Positions 42,809 to 52,577 of a stretch of DNA of 64,000 nt are shown here, in pieces (position 1 is the stretch's first letter; every line of letters begins with the position of its first letter). The stretch covers positions 62,264 through 126,263 of the forward strand of contig NZ_BMNQ01000002.1 in NCBI RefSeq assembly GCF_014646635.1, written 5' to 3'. The notes under the pieces were generated by a model. The model searched no databases. It saw nothing but the letters and a program-made list of their open reading frames with translations, and had not been told where the DNA came from. Made by a program: the position numbers and the translations under genes. This DNA comes from Lentibacillus kapialis. Lineage in GTDB: Bacteria; Bacillota; Bacilli; Bacillales; Amphibacillaceae.

Positions 42809-43759
42809 TCATTCGTCTGTTGTATCTTCTTCATCTTCCCGGAACCATTGGTCAAAACCAGGGGGCTGTGGCATTGGTGCTTGGCTGTTTGAGAAATACG
42901 GCATAGTCGCTGGCGGCGGCATTTGCGGATTATGATAGCCTTGTTGCATATCCATTGGCTTTGACGGGAATTTCGGACTAAAACCGTGTTCGTTCATTCC
43001 ATAGTATTGGTCCGGACTGGCCGGCATAGCCATATTTGACGGAGCATTAGCCGAGCCCATCATGTCGCTATAATGCGGCGGCAACATTTGTCCCTGATGA
43101 CAATACATCGGATACATTTGCCCCGGATGCTGCATTGGTTTTGGCATCGGGTGATGATGCATCGGCATTTGTACAGGGTGCTGATACATCGGCATTTGCA
43201 TTGGTTTTGGTGCCCCGCAGCCGCAATCCTGATATTCATCTAAATAAGGACTCATTTGCGGTATTTGCGGCGGGCAAGGTTTCTGATGGTAAAATGCTAA
43301 ATCCGGCTTTGGAAGAGAATGGCAGCATACTTCTTTTTCTTTTTCAGGTAATTCTGCCTCAGGTTGTTCATAGGCTGGTATTTGTGGGAGGTTGATGGTG
43401 GTGTAGTAGTTCATTTCCTGATCCATGGATGTTACTTTTGGCTGCATCGGCATCTTAGGCTTAATGTCTTTCGGTGGTTTGACATCATCTTCTTTAGTAA
43501 CTGGCATTGGTTTTGGTGAAGTGTCCTTATATGGCTTTTCGGCGGCAGGCATTTGCGTTTCTTTTTGAACCTCCTTCTGGTACTTGCCTTCTTTTTTGAC
43601 CGGCTTTGATGAAGCAGGAATTTTGATTTTCATGCCTGGCATTATCATATCCGGGCTTGAAAGCTGCGGATTCAGCTGCTTTACCTGATCAAAATCAACG
43701 TCGTACTGTTTTGCTATTTCCCATAATGTATCGCCTTTTTGTACAATGTGAATTTTCAA
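42809..43759 (-). CDS. safA: SafA-like spore coat assembly protein (LysM)
   Basis: A 316-residue spore protein. LysM domain at residues 2-47 (HIVQKGDTLWEIAKQYDVD) that should bind cortex peptidoglycan, a Lys/Pro-rich linker to about 115, then a low-complexity region rich in Met, Pro, His, Gln and Cys (for example MPMYQHPVQMPMHHHP). In B. subtilis SafA links coat to cortex with SpoVID, whose gene also lies in this window. The start is TTG after AAAGGAG. The repetitive tail is less conserved than the LysM. Confidence 0.88.
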   Translation of the reverse strand: MKIHIVQKGDTLWEIAKQYDVDFDQVKQLNPQLSSPDMIMPGMKIKIPASSKPVKKEGKYQKEVQKETQMPAAEKPYKDTSPKPMPVTKEDDVKPPKDIKPKMPMQPKVTSMDQEMNYYTTINLPQIPAYEQPEAELPEKEKEVCCHSLPKPDLAFYHQKPCPPQIPQMSPYLDEYQDCGCGAPKPMQMPMYQHPVQMPMHHHPMPKPMQHPGQMYPMYCHQGQMLPPHYSDMMGSANAPSNMAMPASPDQYYGMNEHGFSPKFPSKPMDMQQGYHNPQMPPPATMPYFSNSQAPMPQPPGFDQWFREDEEDTTDE

Positions 43760-43853
43760 ATCTAAACAGACTCCTTTCAGTCCAGATTCATACTGGGCAA
43801 ATCACTCATTATCACCATATGCAGATAAATGATAAAAGTTGAATTAAAAATAG

Positions 43854-43887
43854 AAAAAAGCCGCCTGCACTAATCAGGTGCAGACGG
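43854..43887 (-). terminator. Rho-independent terminator of pheA
   Basis: CCGTCTGCAC and GTGCAGGCGG arms, then CTTTTTTC on the minus strand. Confidence 0.9.
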
Positions 43888-43893
43888 ATTTCA

Positions 43894-44745
43894 TTATAAA
43901 TCAATTTGATAAACAGGGAATGTACCAAGGATTGTTACATTACAGCCCAGAGCTTCCAATTCAGCTTTGACTCCGGGAAATAAAACCTCGTCATAAGGCT
44001 GGTTAACATCAATAATGAAAAAATAATTACCTAAACCAGTTTTCATCGGTCTTGACTCAATTTTAGAAAGATTCATCCTGCGCCAGGCAAATGCAGCAAG
44101 CACTTGATATAATGCACCGGCATAGTCGCTTGGGAGTGTTATCAACAAGCTTGTTTTTTCTGCCTCAGCTTCGTGCTTGACATTGACTATCTCTTTATTT
44201 TTTGCCAGTACCACAAACCTGGTATGGTTGTTCGGATAATCGTGAATATTTTCCTGGAAAATGTCCAAGCCATATTCATTTGCTGCCAGCCTATTACCTA
44301 TAGCAGCCATATTGTTCTCGCCGCTGCTGACCAATTCTGCTGCCTTTCCGGTAGAAGAGGTGAAATTCATTTTCGCATCGGGCATATGCATATGTAAAAA
44401 TTGATGGCATTGGGCAATAGCATGACTATGCGAGTATACTTCCGGCACTTCGGATAATTCACCGGCAAACCCAGGTTTGACAAGCAGATGCTGCTGAATT
44501 GGAACAACTATCTCTGCCATTACCGGCAACCTGACTTGGTGAACCAAATAATCGACAGTTATTTGCACCGTACCTTCTATTGCATTTTCCAGTGGTACGA
44601 CTCCGACATCAATCTCCCCATCATTTACTGCATCAATGCATTCTGGAATTGTTGTAAAACTATGTTTGTTTTCACCATTAAACGCGGTATCAACCGCAAG
44701 CTTTGTAAAGGTACCCCGCGGTCCCAAATAACCTATTTTTGCCAT
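43894..44745 (-). CDS. pheA: Prephenate dehydratase
   Basis: Converts prephenate to phenylpyruvate in phenylalanine synthesis. 283 residues: dehydratase domain with YLGPRGTFTKLA at the start, SSTGKAAELV and the catalytic NHTRFVVL, then an ACT domain (from about 200; ESRPMKTGLGNYFFIID) for phenylalanine feedback. It follows obg by 36 bases. The ACT-domain gene pheB, which lies between them in B. subtilis, is absent. Confidence 0.96.
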   Translation of the reverse strand: MAKIGYLGPRGTFTKLAVDTAFNGENKHSFTTIPECIDAVNDGEIDVGVVPLENAIEGTVQITVDYLVHQVRLPVMAEIVVPIQQHLLVKPGFAGELSEVPEVYSHSHAIAQCHQFLHMHMPDAKMNFTSSTGKAAELVSSGENNMAAIGNRLAANEYGLDIFQENIHDYPNNHTRFVVLAKNKEIVNVKHEAEAEKTSLLITLPSDYAGALYQVLAAFAWRRMNLSKIESRPMKTGLGNYFFIIDVNQPYDEVLFPGVKAELEALGCNVTILGTFPVYQIDL

Positions 44746-44781
44746 TTAATTTCCCCCAATCTTCAGCATCATCTACAAAAA

Positions 44782-46062
44782 TCAGTCTATAAATTCAAAT
44801 TCAAAATCATTAAGCCTAATAATATCACCGTCGCTTGCCCCACGCTTGCGCAATGCCTCATCCACACCCATTCCGCGTAGTTGCCGTGCAAAGCGCTGCA
44901 CCGATTCATCTTTCGTAAAATCTGTCATTTTAAACAGTTTTTCGACTCTTGCTCCCGACAACACAAATGAGCCATCTGAATCTTTAGTAATTGTAAATGG
45001 TATTTCTTCTTTTTGATAGCGATAAACCACTTTTTCATCGGTCTTATCGATTTCCTCTGTATGTCTTGGTGTCTTATCAAGCACATCTGCAACAGCCAAA
45101 GTAAGCTTCTGAAGCCCTTCTTTTGTCAACGCTGAAATCGAATAAATCGGATATTTGTCTTTTAATTTGCTCTCGAATTCACGTAGGTTTTGTTCTGCTC
45201 CCGGCATATCCATTTTATTTGCGGCGATAATTTGCGGCCGTTCTATCAGTTTTGTATCATATTCCTTCAGCTCACGATAAATTTTAACAAAATCATCGTA
45301 AGGGTCTCTTCCTTCAACTCCCGCCATATCAATGACATGAAGCAGCACCCGCGTGCGTTCCACATGACGTAAAAACTGATATCCCAGCCCGGTGCCTTCA
45401 TGAGCCCCCTCGATTAATCCAGGGAGATCTGCTATCACAAAACTGCGCTGATCATCAGTATCAATCACACCGAGATTAGGTGTCAGGGTTGTAAAGTGAT
45501 ATTCAGCTGTTTTCGGTCTGGCAGCACTTACCACTGACAGCAGTGTGGATTTTCCTGCACTTGGAAAACCAATTAAGCCCACATCAGCCAGTAATTTTAA
45601 TTCAACCTTAATATTGCGTTCCTGTCCCGGTTCTCCGTTTTCAGATAATTCAGGGGCCGGATTTTTAGCAGATGCAAAACGGGAATTACCTCGCCCTCCG
45701 CGTCCACCCCTGGCAATCACAGCCTCCTGTTCATGATTCGTTAAATCAGCTATTAATTCTCCGGTTTCTTCATCGGTTACGGTAGTACCGGGCGGAACAT
45801 CCACGACTAAAGACACCGCATTTTTCCCGTGTTTGTTTTTACTCATACCATTTTCGCCGCGCTTTGCTTTATAATGACGATTGTATCGAAAGTCCATTAA
45901 GGTGTTAAGCCCTTCATCAACCTTAAAGATAACATCACCGCCATTTCCGCCGTCACCTCCCGCAGGACCGCCTTTTGGAACGTATATTTCACGCCGGTAG
46001 GCAGCAATACCATCTCCGCCGTCTCCAGCCTTAACATATATCTTAACCTGATCAACAAACAT
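44782..46062 (-). CDS. obg: GTPase Obg (CgtA)
   Basis: Ribosome-associated GTPase needed for growth and sporulation onset. 426 residues: glycine-rich Obg fold (1-158; [22 protein letters not shown]), G domain with P-loop GFPSAGKST near 165 and [16 protein letters not shown] switch II, and the C-terminal OCT domain. GAGGTGG precedes the ATG. It lies 18 bases after spo0B, with which it forms an operon. Confidence 0.97.
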   Translation of the reverse strand: MFVDQVKIYVKAGDGGDGIAAYRREIYVPKGGPAGGDGGNGGDVIFKVDEGLNTLMDFRYNRHYKAKRGENGMSKNKHGKNAVSLVVDVPPGTTVTDEETGELIADLTNHEQEAVIARGGRGGRGNSRFASAKNPAPELSENGEPGQERNIKVELKLLADVGLIGFPSAGKSTLLSVVSAARPKTAEYHFTTLTPNLGVIDTDDQRSFVIADLPGLIEGAHEGTGLGYQFLRHVERTRVLLHVIDMAGVEGRDPYDDFVKIYRELKEYDTKLIERPQIIAANKMDMPGAEQNLREFESKLKDKYPIYSISALTKEGLQKLTLAVADVLDKTPRHTEEIDKTDEKVVYRYQKEEIPFTITKDSDGSFVLSGARVEKLFKMTDFTKDESVQRFARQLRGMGVDEALRKRGASDGDIIRLNDFEFEFID

Positions 46063-46079
46063 CTTCTATCCACCTCATT

Positions 46080-46601
46080 TTATGGAATACGGACTCTACA
46101 TTTAACTTCATTATCCTGATGCTGGATTGTCACGTCCCCGACAATGTTTTCAATTGATTTCGTGAAAGCCTGTACATCAGGAATTTTACCGTTTAAAGTG
46201 AAGTCCACTTCAATCATATCCTGGTCCGCATCGTACAGTAGTATATCCAATTCATATAATTGCATCGCATCTGATGACATCACTATTCTTTCCATAATTT
46301 TTTCACATTGTTCCGCAAGCAGCTCATCCACTGACTGGAGATTTTCGGCCACAGTGCGTATATGGTATGTTAACCGAAAATTCGTATGTAAAAAATAAAA
46401 TTGTAATATATATAACGCAAACCTAGGAGCATCTAAATTGACCAATTTTCGCTCTTCCTGTAACTCTTCTGTATAATTTCTTAATTTTTTTTGGGCTTCT
46501 TCTATTTTTCCCATGCTAAGATATCCCTGCACAATCTGCAAATGATTCATCAAGTCGTGCCGATAATGACGGAGCATCTGGATGACATCTGTCTCGTTCA
46601 T
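46080..46601 (-). CDS. spo0B: Sporulation initiation phosphotransferase Spo0B
   Basis: Relays phosphate from Spo0F to Spo0A in the sporulation phosphorelay. 173 residues: a four-helix-forming N-terminal part with RHYRHDLMNHLQ, where His15 aligns with the phosphorylated His30 of B. subtilis, and a degenerate kinase-like C-terminal domain. The N-terminus is shorter than in B. subtilis. rpmA ends upstream at a terminator; obg follows. Confidence 0.93.
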   Translation of the reverse strand: MNETDVIQMLRHYRHDLMNHLQIVQGYLSMGKIEEAQKKLRNYTEELQEERKLVNLDAPRFALYILQFYFLHTNFRLTYHIRTVAENLQSVDELLAEQCEKIMERIVMSSDAMQLYELDILLYDADQDMIEVDFTLNGKIPDVQAFTKSIENIVGDVTIQHQDNEVKCRVRIP

Positions 46602-46654
46602 GTTCTCTCCCCCTCAGGTAGTAAGAAAAGTATAGCAAATATTGATGTATTATA

Positions 46655-46689
46655 CCAAAAAAACTCCAGCCAAAAACTGACTGGAGTTT
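46655..46689 (-). terminator. Rho-independent terminator of the rplU-prp-rpmA operon
   Basis: AAACTCCAG and CTGGAGTTT arms with an 11-base loop on the minus strand, then T residues. Confidence 0.9.
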
Positions 46690-46709
46690 GCATTGCTTGT
46701 TCAGCAAAC

Positions 46710-47000
46710 TTATGCTTCTTTAGCTACCGGATAAACACTGACTTTTTTGCGATTACGACCAACACGTTCGTACCTTACAACACCGTCAATTTTGGAGAAT
46801 AATGTATCATCTCCGCCACGGCCTACGTTCATACCCGGATAGACTTTTGTACCGCGCTGGCGGTAGATGATGCCTCCGCCGTTTACTGATTGGCCGTCGG
46901 CACGCTTGGCACCAAGACGTTTCGATTCGGAATCACGGCCGTTTTTGGTACTTCCGGCACCTTTCTTCTGAGAAAAGAACTGTAAATTTAAACGAAGCAT
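46710..47000 (-). CDS. rpmA: 50S ribosomal protein L27
   Basis: A 96-residue ribosomal protein near the peptidyl transferase centre. It begins [20 protein letters not shown]; the first nine residues are the Firmicutes extension that must be removed by the Prp protease before A-x-KK can reach the active site. The prp gene is the next one upstream. The core [16 protein letters not shown] is typical. Confidence 0.97.
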   Translation of the reverse strand: MLRLNLQFFSQKKGAGSTKNGRDSESKRLGAKRADGQSVNGGGIIYRQRGTKVYPGMNVGRGGDDTLFSKIDGVVRYERVGRNRKKVSVYPVAKEA

Positions 47001-47014
47001 TCCAGGGCACCTCC

Positions 47015-47344
47015 TTATTGTTCCTGTATAGTTATAAATTCGCTGTATTCTTGCTCGATTGTTTTCAAGGAGACAAGCATACCTTCGAATAACAATTGTA
47101 TTTTTTCCATTGTACCACCCGATATGCCAGGAGGTACAATCACTCGAAGATAGCCGCCTTCTTCCCCTTGCTCAATCTCAAGATCTGCACCACTTAATGT
47201 CATTACTGCATTGACAGAACCAAACGAAACAGCCGAAACACCAGCACAGACTAAATCATATCCATAAGGTCCACTTGCAGCATGACCGGATAACTCGAAC
47301 TGTTCAATTTGACTGTTTCGTCTTTTTATAATGACATGAATCAT
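47015..47344 (-). CDS. prp: Ribosomal processing cysteine protease Prp
   Basis: A 109-residue protease that cleaves the L27 N-terminal extension. The catalytic pair is visible as His22 in ELSGHAASG and Cys34 in [11 protein letters not shown]. It lies between rplU and rpmA in all Firmicutes with extended L27, as here (spacings 11 and 14 bases). B. subtilis name ysxB. Confidence 0.95.
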   Translation of the reverse strand: MIHVIIKRRNSQIEQFELSGHAASGPYGYDLVCAGVSAVSFGSVNAVMTLSGADLEIEQGEEGGYLRVIVPPGISGGTMEKIQLLFEGMLVSLKTIEQEYSEFITIQEQ

Positions 47345-47355
47345 AGTTTAGATCC

Positions 47356-47664
47356 TTATCCATTGATTTTGTCAATTACCAATTTGGTATAAGGCTGACG
47401 ATGACCCTGCTTACGATGATAGTTCTTCTTTGGCTTATATTTGAAAACATCAATCTTTTTCTGACGACCATGTTTTTCAACTTTTGCCGTTACAGTTGCA
47501 CCATCAACATATGGAGCACCGACTTTCGTATCGTCTCCGCTGACGAAAAGGACTTTATCAAACGTAACGGATTCATCTGCTTCAGCTGCTACTTTTTCAA
47601 CATAGACTTCCTGTCCTTCAGTAACTTTAATCTGTTTGCCGCCTGTTTCAATAATTGCGTACAT
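47356..47664 (-). CDS. rplU: 50S ribosomal protein L21
   Basis: A 102-residue 23S rRNA-binding ribosomal protein ([19 protein letters not shown]-terminal [14 protein letters not shown]). First gene of the rplU-prp-rpmA operon, preceded by AAGGAGGTG and the L21 leader. Confidence 0.98.
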   Translation of the reverse strand: MYAIIETGGKQIKVTEGQEVYVEKVAAEADESVTFDKVLFVSGDDTKVGAPYVDGATVTAKVEKHGRQKKIDVFKYKPKKNYHRKQGHRQPYTKLVIDKING

Positions 47665-47768
47665 GTCTGCACCTCCTTGAATAACTAAGACTCGCCATAC
47701 AGGTACTCGCTATTGGAATTTAAAACCTGTTCTGAGCGGTTGTAGCACTGGTGCTACTATGAATAACG
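47665..47768 (-). promoter_or_regulatory. L21 leader RNA (autoregulatory 5' UTR of rplU)
   Basis: The minus-strand 5' UTR contains GTAGCACCAGTGCTAC, a perfect hairpin, and ACAGG against CCTGT around a loop, before the ribosome site. A structured L21 leader is known at this site in Firmicutes, where it is thought to bind L21 and reduce expression. The ends are approximate; assignment rests on position and visible pairing. Confidence 0.7.
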
Positions 47769-47773
47769 TATAA

Positions 47774-47803
47774 ATATTATCACGATGCAAAATCGGTTGT
47801 CAA
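47774..47803 (-). promoter_or_regulatory. SigA promoter of rplU-prp-rpmA
   Basis: TTGACA (47798-47803), 18 bases, TAATAT (47774-47779) on the minus strand. Confidence 0.8.
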
Positions 47804-47820
47804 GTTCCACTGGAAAAAAT

Positions 47821-48684
47821 TCATGATACACGGCTGATTATTTCACCGATTGATTTGCGATAATTTTGGTCATGAAAATAACTGTGAAGACATTCCATCT
47901 CATCCATCTGCCATCGGATATCACCCGGCAGTGTAACATATATCTTATGCACTCTATCCCTGCGAAAGCAACTGAATACGTCCATTAACCTTAAATGGGA
48001 TGATATCTCAATTGGCTGAACCCGTTTGAAAAAGTTGTCTCCCTGATAACGCTGCAACAAGAATCGTATAAATACAAAATAGCGCTGCTTCCAATCCTTT
48101 CTGTTTTCCACGGCCAGGAAAGAAAACAAAAGAAAGGCGCTAAGTGTAAACGGCATTACGAATATGACAACAATTGTTAAGACAATGTTCAAAATTAACG
48201 AAAACATAACAGCAAAAGCGTATGCTTTTCGGTAAGGAAGCTTCTCTGAGAGCACCAATAATACCAGTTTTCCGCCATCTAACGGCCACACTGGCAACAG
48301 ATTGAATAGCAGGATTGCGGTATTGTAAAAACACGCTGTTTCAATAATATAAGATGACAATAGCCCGCTTCCGGAGAGCATTAATAGGAAAAGATAAATG
48401 AATACATGCTGAAGCGGCCCTGCCAGTGCAACATATACTTCTTCATGAAACGGCCTGGTCCCGTGTTCATCAGTATCCATAACACCACCAAACACCCACA
48501 GCATTACCCCCCGAATCCGCCAGCCGAACCATTTCGCCGCTGAAAAATGCCCCAATTCATGAATGAGAACAATTGTCAGGATCACCATCAGTTCAATAAA
48601 AGTACCGGTTAAAAACGAAATGATGATAAAGATTAATAAAATAGGGTGGATGTGGACTGAGGGTAAAAGGTTACTCCGCATCAT
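47821..48684 (-). CDS. spoIVFB: Stage IV sporulation protein FB (site-2 protease)
   Basis: A membrane metalloprotease that cuts pro-SigK in the mother cell. 287 residues with about six helices. Zinc motif HELGH at residues 42-46 and the second motif LLPVWPLDGGK with the third ligand Asp. A C-terminal CBS-like part follows. Its start overlaps spoIVFA by 14 bases; tandem ATGs at 48684 and 48681 leave the exact start open. Confidence 0.95.
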   Translation of the reverse strand: MMRSNLLPSVHIHPILLIFIIISFLTGTFIELMVILTIVLIHELGHFSAAKWFGWRIRGVMLWVFGGVMDTDEHGTRPFHEEVYVALAGPLQHVFIYLFLLMLSGSGLLSSYIIETACFYNTAILLFNLLPVWPLDGGKLVLLVLSEKLPYRKAYAFAVMFSLILNIVLTIVVIFVMPFTLSAFLLFSFLAVENRKDWKQRYFVFIRFLLQRYQGDNFFKRVQPIEISSHLRLMDVFSCFRRDRVHKIYVTLPGDIRWQMDEMECLHSYFHDQNYRKSIGEIISRVS

Positions 48685-49432
48685 CAACCTGAATCACCTG
48701 TACAGGATCCACATATGAATTATTCTTTTCAATTGCAAAATAAACATTTTTATTGTCAGTATTAGGGCTGAATATGCCGAGTTTTTGACCGCGATCAATA
48801 AACTGGTATAAATGAACATCAATCGAACTTAAATTTCCATACACGGTTTCACTGTTATCAGCGTGCTGAACAATGACAGTCTTACCTGTTTCATGGTCAT
48901 TACCGGCAAACGTGACTACGCCCCTTTGCAGGGATGAAACGTCTGTTTTTTCACCAGGTGCCAACTTTATTCCTTTCCCATTTGCTTGAAATGTTTCGGA
49001 AACAGTTCCGTTGACGGGAAGTGCCAAAGCTTCTTGCGCATCGCTAGATTGCGATGAAGATAAAGCCATCGGTTCTCCGAATGTTTTCTGATACCACTGA
49101 TTGACGCTGGCAAAGGGAAACTCTTCTGTCAACGTACTGGTTGTCCACTTTTTGGGTGTTGAAAGTAATTCAGAATCAGACTGCATTAAGAACGCTGCTG
49201 ATAGAAAAAGCATAGTCGACAGAATTCCTTTAACAGCAAAACGGGTGATACGTTCACTTCCAAGCTTTGCCGGGCCATTGTCATCAGTGAAAACAGGGAA
49301 GTAGCCGTGTTTTTCTTCTTCTTGCGGAAAGGATGACGGCAGAATCTGTTTCGTGCTTTTTTCACTGGTTGCACCACGCATTTTCTTCCGCTGATCAATC
49401 GATTTTCTTACCTTTTTTACACCTTTATCCAT
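48671..49432 (-). CDS. spoIVFA: Stage IV sporulation protein FA (M23-like)
   Basis: Holds SpoIVFB inactive together with BofA until a forespore signal. 253 residues: basic N-terminus, one membrane helix at about 61-80, and a C-terminal LytM/M23-like domain (GVVTFAGNDHETGKTVIVQH). The metallopeptidase ligands look incomplete, fitting a regulatory role. The ATG at 49432 was chosen because an upstream TTG at 49465 would fall inside the SigE-like -10 box. Confidence 0.92.
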   Translation of the reverse strand: MDKGVKKVRKSIDQRKKMRGATSEKSTKQILPSSFPQEEEKHGYFPVFTDDNGPAKLGSERITRFAVKGILSTMLFLSAAFLMQSDSELLSTPKKWTTSTLTEEFPFASVNQWYQKTFGEPMALSSSQSSDAQEALALPVNGTVSETFQANGKGIKLAPGEKTDVSSLQRGVVTFAGNDHETGKTVIVQHADNSETVYGNLSSIDVHLYQFIDRGQKLGIFSPNTDNKNVYFAIEKNNSYVDPVQVIQVDDAE

Positions 49433-49464
49433 TCGCTTCACAACCCTTGTCTCGCTTTTGTACA

Positions 49465-49493
49465 AGTGTATGAGATAAGGGAGGAAGTTATGA
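49465..49493 (-). promoter_or_regulatory. SigE-type promoter of spoIVFAB
   Basis: TCATAACT (49486-49493), 13 bases, CATACACT (49465-49472) on the minus strand; the -10 fits the SigE consensus CATACAnT. The predicted start lies about 25 bases before the spoIVFA ATG. Confidence 0.7.
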
Positions 49494-49627
49494 TATAACG
49501 GTATGAGGGTTTTGCTCTCAGGCGAAGAATAGTGCCAGGAACAGGATTTTACAGGAGTAGTACTTTAAAAGACGGCTTTACCAATCATGCATAATAACCA
49601 CTCGCATTGTGTATATGTTTGAAGCAG

Positions 49628-50425
49628 TCAGGATTTTATACCAAAAAATTGCTTCACCTTTTGAAACATACCTTTTTCTTCTTCCAGTGATTGAAGTGGA
49701 ACAGTTTCACCCAATATCCGACGAGCAATATTCCTGTATGCGACAGAAGCCTTTGAATTCCCCTGAAGTGCAACAGGTTCACCACTATTGGATGCTTTGA
49801 TAACGTCATCATCATCGATAACAATGCCAAGCAGATCAATGGAGAGTATTTGAATGATATCATCTATATCCAGCATATCACCGTTTTTCATCATATGATT
49901 CCGAATGCGGTTAATAACCATCTTGGGCGGTTCGAGTTCCTCATTTTCAAGCAGGCCGACAATACGATCAGCATCTCTCACACTCGACTTTTCCGGAGTT
50001 GTGATTACTATTGCCTTATCGGCGCCGGCAACTGCGTTTTGAAATCCTTGCTCTATGCCTGCCGGGCAATCGATAATAATATAATCATAGGATTGCTTCA
50101 ATTCCTGAAGAATCTTTTTCATGCCTTCCGTGGTGACTGCCGACTTATCACTCGTCTGGGCTGCAGGCAAAAGTGTCAAATCAGCAAATCGTTTATCTTT
50201 GATTAAAGCCTGTCCGAGTTTACAGCGCTCCTCGATCACATCCACAATATCGTAAATGATCCGATTTTCCAGCCCCATGATAACATCAAGATTCCGTAAA
50301 CCGATATCCGTATCGATCAGGCAAACTTTTTTCTCCATGAGCGCCAATGCTGTCCCAATGTTTGCAGTGGTGGTCGTTTTGCCTACACCGCCCTTCCCGG
50401 ACGTTATGACTATTGCTTCACCCAT
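49628..50425 (-). CDS. minD: Septum site-determining ATPase MinD
   Basis: Membrane-bound ATPase that carries MinC and blocks division at the poles. 265 residues: deviant Walker A KGGVGKTT at 11-18, switch IDTDIGLRNLD, DCPAGIEQGF, and a C-terminal amphipathic membrane helix (MFQKVKQFFGIK). It overlaps minC by eight bases. Forms part of the mreBCD-minCD string. Confidence 0.97.
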   Translation of the reverse strand: MGEAIVITSGKGGVGKTTTTANIGTALALMEKKVCLIDTDIGLRNLDVIMGLENRIIYDIVDVIEERCKLGQALIKDKRFADLTLLPAAQTSDKSAVTTEGMKKILQELKQSYDYIIIDCPAGIEQGFQNAVAGADKAIVITTPEKSSVRDADRIVGLLENEELEPPKMVINRIRNHMMKNGDMLDIDDIIQILSIDLLGIVIDDDDVIKASNSGEPVALQGNSKASVAYRNIARRILGETVPLQSLEEEKGMFQKVKQFFGIKS

Positions 50426-51104
50426 TCACTATTCTCCTTTCAAACCCGCTTAAATCTATTCGATTATGTGATAGAACCTGGAGGCGGTCAATAATGATTT
50501 TATCCTGTTTTTCATCGATGAAGCCGCATTCCATATAGACACCTTCCGTTTCGTAGTCGGGTGCACGGCTGATATAATTTGCTATTCTAAGCTGGCTCGG
50601 TTTCATATAGGAGGCAGCGATCACAGCTTTCTGATCCCCGTGTGCTCCAGCATGCGCAATCCCCATAAGATTACCCATAATAAACACATTACCGCTTGCT
50701 ATAACCTTCCCGCCAGGATTAACATCCCCAATTAACAGTAAATCGCCGGTATTTTCCAGAACCTGTCCGGAGCGCACAACTCTATTAACTATTTTAATAT
50801 CGCTGTCTTCTTTCCATTTAATAGCCTCATCACGATGGATAACATCGGAGTCAAAAAGTTCAATGGAAAATCGGTTTTTTTCACCGATCAGTTCACGCAG
50901 CTGCTGTTTTTGCCAATCATTGATATACCGATTGCCCAGTTTGACAGTTACCGGAACGATCGGATCATCTTGTTTTGGATTATATTCCGAAAGCTTACCA
51001 GCTAGTTCTTCCAATACCTTGTCAAATGATTGATTATCATCAATCATTAGCGTCAGTCCATCTTTGGTACCCTTAATTGTAATCGTTTGACTTTCCTCAT
51101 GCAT
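50418..51104 (-). CDS. minC: Septum site-determining protein MinC
   Basis: Inhibits FtsZ assembly. 228 residues: an N-terminal domain (1 to about 100) that acts on FtsZ and a C-terminal beta-helix domain with GDVNPGGKVIASGNVFIMG, which binds MinD. The gene overlaps minD and lies 40 bases after mreD. Confidence 0.95.
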   Translation of the reverse strand: MHEESQTITIKGTKDGLTLMIDDNQSFDKVLEELAGKLSEYNPKQDDPIVPVTVKLGNRYINDWQKQQLRELIGEKNRFSIELFDSDVIHRDEAIKWKEDSDIKIVNRVVRSGQVLENTGDLLLIGDVNPGGKVIASGNVFIMGNLMGIAHAGAHGDQKAVIAASYMKPSQLRIANYISRAPDYETEGVYMECGFIDEKQDKIIIDRLQVLSHNRIDLSGFERRIVNG

Positions 51105-51144
51105 GTTGCATTCACCTCAAACATTCTGCATAACATGACATCCG

Positions 51145-51684
51145 TTAAAACTTCGAGCTGCCTGATAACTGTTCTTCTTTCCATTCGACAAGCCATTTTA
51201 CAAAAAATGGATATATAATGAGCAGAAATAAAATATTGGCAATAATTGTCGGTGTCAGTCTTTCAATTAAATAAGCTTTCCAGGTTAAATCAGAAATCCC
51301 TATAACGGAAAAAACAAATTTATTAAAGATCTCAACAAACACCAAACCTGCCATACCGAGCAATATCGTCACAAAGATATTGGCGTGCAGTAATTTCGTC
51401 ATCCCATGAACAATATAGGCACCCAGTCCATAGCTGAACATGTAGACACCTAAAATTCCGGTATAGACAATATCTGTCAAAAGTCCAAATAATAAACCAT
51501 AAAAAACAGAAAAAAATGTACTTTCTCGATCATAAAATATAGCAACCAGAATAAGAAACATAAAAATCCAGTGAGAGACAAAGACCAGATCCCCATTTAA
51601 AAGGGAAGCCGGCAATATTTCAAGCGCCACGCCCTCCATTATCAGCAGAAGAAAAAGTATCAGCGGAATCAGTAATCGTCTCAT
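51145..51684 (-). CDS. mreD: Rod shape-determining protein MreD
   Basis: A 179-residue integral membrane protein with about five to six helices, part of the elongasome with MreB and MreC. Sequence conservation is low, as usual; assignment rests on topology and location. Its ATG shares a base with the mreC stop (TAATG). Confidence 0.93.
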   Translation of the reverse strand: MRRLLIPLILFLLLIMEGVALEILPASLLNGDLVFVSHWIFMFLILVAIFYDRESTFFSVFYGLLFGLLTDIVYTGILGVYMFSYGLGAYIVHGMTKLLHANIFVTILLGMAGLVFVEIFNKFVFSVIGISDLTWKAYLIERLTPTIIANILFLLIIYPFFVKWLVEWKEEQLSGSSKF

Positions 51685-52565
51685 TACGACTCATCCTTCC
51701 TATTCTCTTCTGATGAATTATCATCCGGCTGCGGTCGCTCGACAACTATAACATTATTGATATCATACATATCAACCAATGGTTCAACAAAGGCGGTGCT
51801 TGTCAGTCCATACTGATCCGGCTTAACTTCTTTAACCTCACCAATTTGCAGACCTGCAGGGAAAACACCACCCATCCCCGAAGATAGGACCAATTCCCCC
51901 TCTTCAAGGTCTTTGTCCGATTCCTCGATGATTCTGAACAACAGGTGATCTGATTCTTCGTCATAGCCTTCAATCATGCCATTAATATCATCGCCTTCAT
52001 CCCGGGAAATAGTAGCTGATATACGGTTGAACTGATCGAATCCGGTCAGCAATTTCACCGTTGATGTGAATTTTGACGGTTTCTCCACTTTGCCGACCAT
52101 ACCTTTCGCCGTAATAACAGCCATATTCTCCTCAATGCCATCTTGAGTTCCTTTATTGATTGTTACCTGTTCAATCCAACGCTCGGTTGAACGCGAAATG
52201 ACAGTTGCTTGAATCGGGTTATACTCACGAATTGATTCAGCTTTATCCAATGTATTCCGCAGCTCGGCATTGTCCTCTTCCAATTCCTGTACTTTGTACT
52301 GTAGGCTGTTATACTCTGATATTTTATGACGCAGTATTTTATTTTCCTCATAAGTATTTCTGATATCATCAATGTTTTTAAAAATACTTGTAATGTAATT
52401 GATTGGTGTGTGTATCAAATTCTGTCCCCATCCAACTGTATCTTTGATGAATTGTTCTGCAGTTGTCTCTTCATCCCTGTCCTGTAATGAATAACCAATC
52501 AACGCCACCAGAATAATGAAACCAATTAATAGGATAAATAGTCTTTTTTTTTGAAAAAGCTTCAT
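51684..52565 (-). CDS. mreC: Rod shape-determining protein MreC
   Basis: A 293-residue bitopic protein: membrane helix at about 8-26, coiled coil at about 65-115, then two beta-barrels outside the cell (VTINKGTQDGIEENMAVIT, LVLSSGMGGVFPAGLQIGEV). It links MreB to the cell-wall synthases. It begins 13 bases after mreB and overlaps mreD by one base. Confidence 0.96.
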   Translation of the reverse strand: MKLFQKKRLFILLIGFIILVALIGYSLQDRDEETTAEQFIKDTVGWGQNLIHTPINYITSIFKNIDDIRNTYEENKILRHKISEYNSLQYKVQELEEDNAELRNTLDKAESIREYNPIQATVISRSTERWIEQVTINKGTQDGIEENMAVITAKGMVGKVEKPSKFTSTVKLLTGFDQFNRISATISRDEGDDINGMIEGYDEESDHLLFRIIEESDKDLEEGELVLSSGMGGVFPAGLQIGEVKEVKPDQYGLTSTAFVEPLVDMYDINNVIVVERPQPDDNSSEENRKDES

Positions 52566-52577
52566 ATGAACACCTGC

